From NCBI GenBank assembly GCA_007127625.1, contig SKYZ01000227.1, positions 1-6,278 of the forward strand: 6,278 nt of DNA. Direction: 5' to 3'. The notes below the pieces were generated by a model that saw only the letters and a list, made by a program, of their open reading frames with translations, was not told the origin of the DNA and did not search any database. Positions 5,423 through 6,278 of the stretch are shown here, in pieces; positions within the stretch are counted from its first letter, which is position 1, and the number at the start of each line of letters is the position of its first letter. A program made the translations under genes and the position numbers. Origin of the DNA: Aquisalimonas sp. (GTDB taxonomy: Bacteria; Pseudomonadota; Gammaproteobacteria; Nitrococcales; Aquisalimonadaceae).

Positions 5423-6278
5423 TGGAACTGTCCGTGATCGTGCCACTGTTCAACGAACAGGACAACATCGCACCGCTTCACCAGGCGATCTGCCAGGCCC
5501 TGGACGATCACGGGCTGGCGTTCGAGATCGTCCTGGTCGACGACGGCAGCAGTGATGCAACAGTGGAGCGTGCGACCGCCCTGACCGTCCGCGATCCCCG
5601 GGTGCGCCTGGTGCGGCTGCGCCGGAACTACGGGCAGACGCCGGCCATGCGAGCCGGGATGGCAGTGGCCAGGGGCAGGATCTTGGTCACCATGGATGGC
5701 GATCTGCAGAACGATCCGCAGGATATACCCGCGCTGATGGCGACCATCGACGAGGGCTATGACCTGGTGGTCGGCTGGCGCCATCGTCGGCAGGACAAGC
5801 TGCTCACGCGCAAGGTGCCTTCGGTGATCGCCAACTGGCTCATCGGCCGGGTCACTGGGGTACGCATCCGTGACAACGGCTGCTCCCTGAAGGCGTACCG
5901 CGCCACCGTGATCAGGGAGGTGCCCCTGTACTCCGAGATGCATCGGTTCATCCCGGCCATGGCCTCCACCGTGGGCTGCCGGGTGGCCGAGCAACGGGTT
6001 CGTCACCACGCGCGCAGGTTCGGGGCGTCCAAGTACGGGCTATCGCGGGTCTACAAAGTGCTGCTGGACATGCTGGTGGTGAAGACGCTGATTACGTTCT
6101 CCCAGCGGCCGCTGCAATGGTTCGCCTTCATGGCCGTTTTCCCGGCCATCGGAGCGGTGGCTCTGGTATGGCTGGCCCTGTCCATGCCGGTCACGGCGGA
6201 CGCCCCGTTTTCCCTGCCGTTCGCCGCCACGGCGCTGGCACTGCTGGCTCTGGCCGTGTTCCTCATGGCCGGCGGGGC
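5422..6278 (+). CDS. Glycosyltransferase family 2, DPM-synthase/GtrB/ArnC-like with C-terminal membrane helices, 3' end beyond window
   Basis: Partial: 285 residues are visible before the window ends. The GT-A domain starts at once with SVIVPLFNE (4-12). DDGSSD (40-45) is the nucleotide-binding acidic motif, and DGDLQNDP (92-99) carries the metal-binding DxD. RRNYGQTPAMRAGMAVARG (67-85) is typical of polyprenyl-phosphate sugar transferases. GCSLKAYR (153-160), HRFIPAMA (174-181) and HHARRFGASKYG (195-206) match conserved DPM1/GtrB/ArnC positions; the last is the R-x-x-G-x-S-K-Y membrane-interface motif. A first membrane helix spans about 233-254 and a second begins near 264, as in GtrB-type enzymes with two C-terminal helices. 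The family moves a sugar from a nucleotide donor to polyprenyl phosphate on the cytoplasmic face; the sugar here is not predictable. The start is fixed by a strong Shine-Dalgarno and a one-base overlap with the oxidoreductase stop. The family is confident. Confidence 0.93.
   Translation, partial: MELSVIVPLFNEQDNIAPLHQAICQALDDHGLAFEIVLVDDGSSDATVERATALTVRDPRVRLVRLRRNYGQTPAMRAGMAVARGRILVTMDGDLQNDPQDIPALMATIDEGYDLVVGWRHRRQDKLLTRKVPSVIANWLIGRVTGVRIRDNGCSLKAYRATVIREVPLYSEMHRFIPAMASTVGCRVAEQRVRHHARRFGASKYGLSRVYKVLLDMLVVKTLITFSQRPLQWFAFMAVFPAIGAVALVWLALSMPVTADAPFSLPFAATALALLALAVFLMAGG

Noticed and set aside
4034..5446. 470-codon open frame on the minus strand across the oxidoreductase gene
   Set aside because: It is antisense to a well-supported GlpD-like protein. 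Its translation is low-complexity, Gly/Pro/His/Arg-rich and shows no family motif. Long antisense frames are common in GC-rich genes.

Overview
This is a GC-rich window (roughly two thirds G+C), almost wholly coding, with strong Shine-Dalgarno sites and tightly overlapping genes. It looks like a chromosomal region of a high-GC proteobacterium. A gammaproteobacterium is my best guess, but no marker gene is present and that placement is weak. I see no RNA gene, CRISPR array, insertion sequence or terminator.

The layout is two divergent operons around one intergenic region of about 150-170 bp (3708/3729-3874). The leftward operon reads, from its promoter side: an amidohydrolase-like protein (3707-2841), a GT4-type glycosyltransferase (2844-1642), an extended-SDR sugar epimerase/dehydratase or 3beta-HSD-like dehydrogenase (1645-545), and the first 182 residues of a polytopic flippase-like protein of the LPG_synthase_TM / UPF0104 class (548 to beyond base 1). 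Each junction is the same 4-base ATGA stop/start overlap. The rightward operon holds a GlpD-like FAD-dependent oxidoreductase (3875-5422) and a DPM-synthase/GtrB-like GT2 glycosyltransferase with C-terminal membrane helices (5422 to beyond 6278), joined by a TGATG overlap.

Together the genes read as a membrane glycan or glycolipid locus (inference). The GT2 would charge a polyprenyl phosphate or similar lipid with a sugar. The GT4 and epimerase would extend or modify it. The UPF0104-type protein would act in the membrane on a lipid or lipid-linked substrate. The GlpD-like oxidase and the amidohydrolase-like protein would carry out chemical steps I cannot assign. The least explained parts are the amidohydrolase-like protein, whose metal-binding-type motifs fit no pathway I can name, and the GlpD-like enzyme, which keeps the FAD fold but seems to lack an arginine expected in true glycerol-3-phosphate dehydrogenases. 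The intergenic region carries a perfect 17-base palindrome and a second 16-base inverted repeat, so the two operons may be co-regulated.
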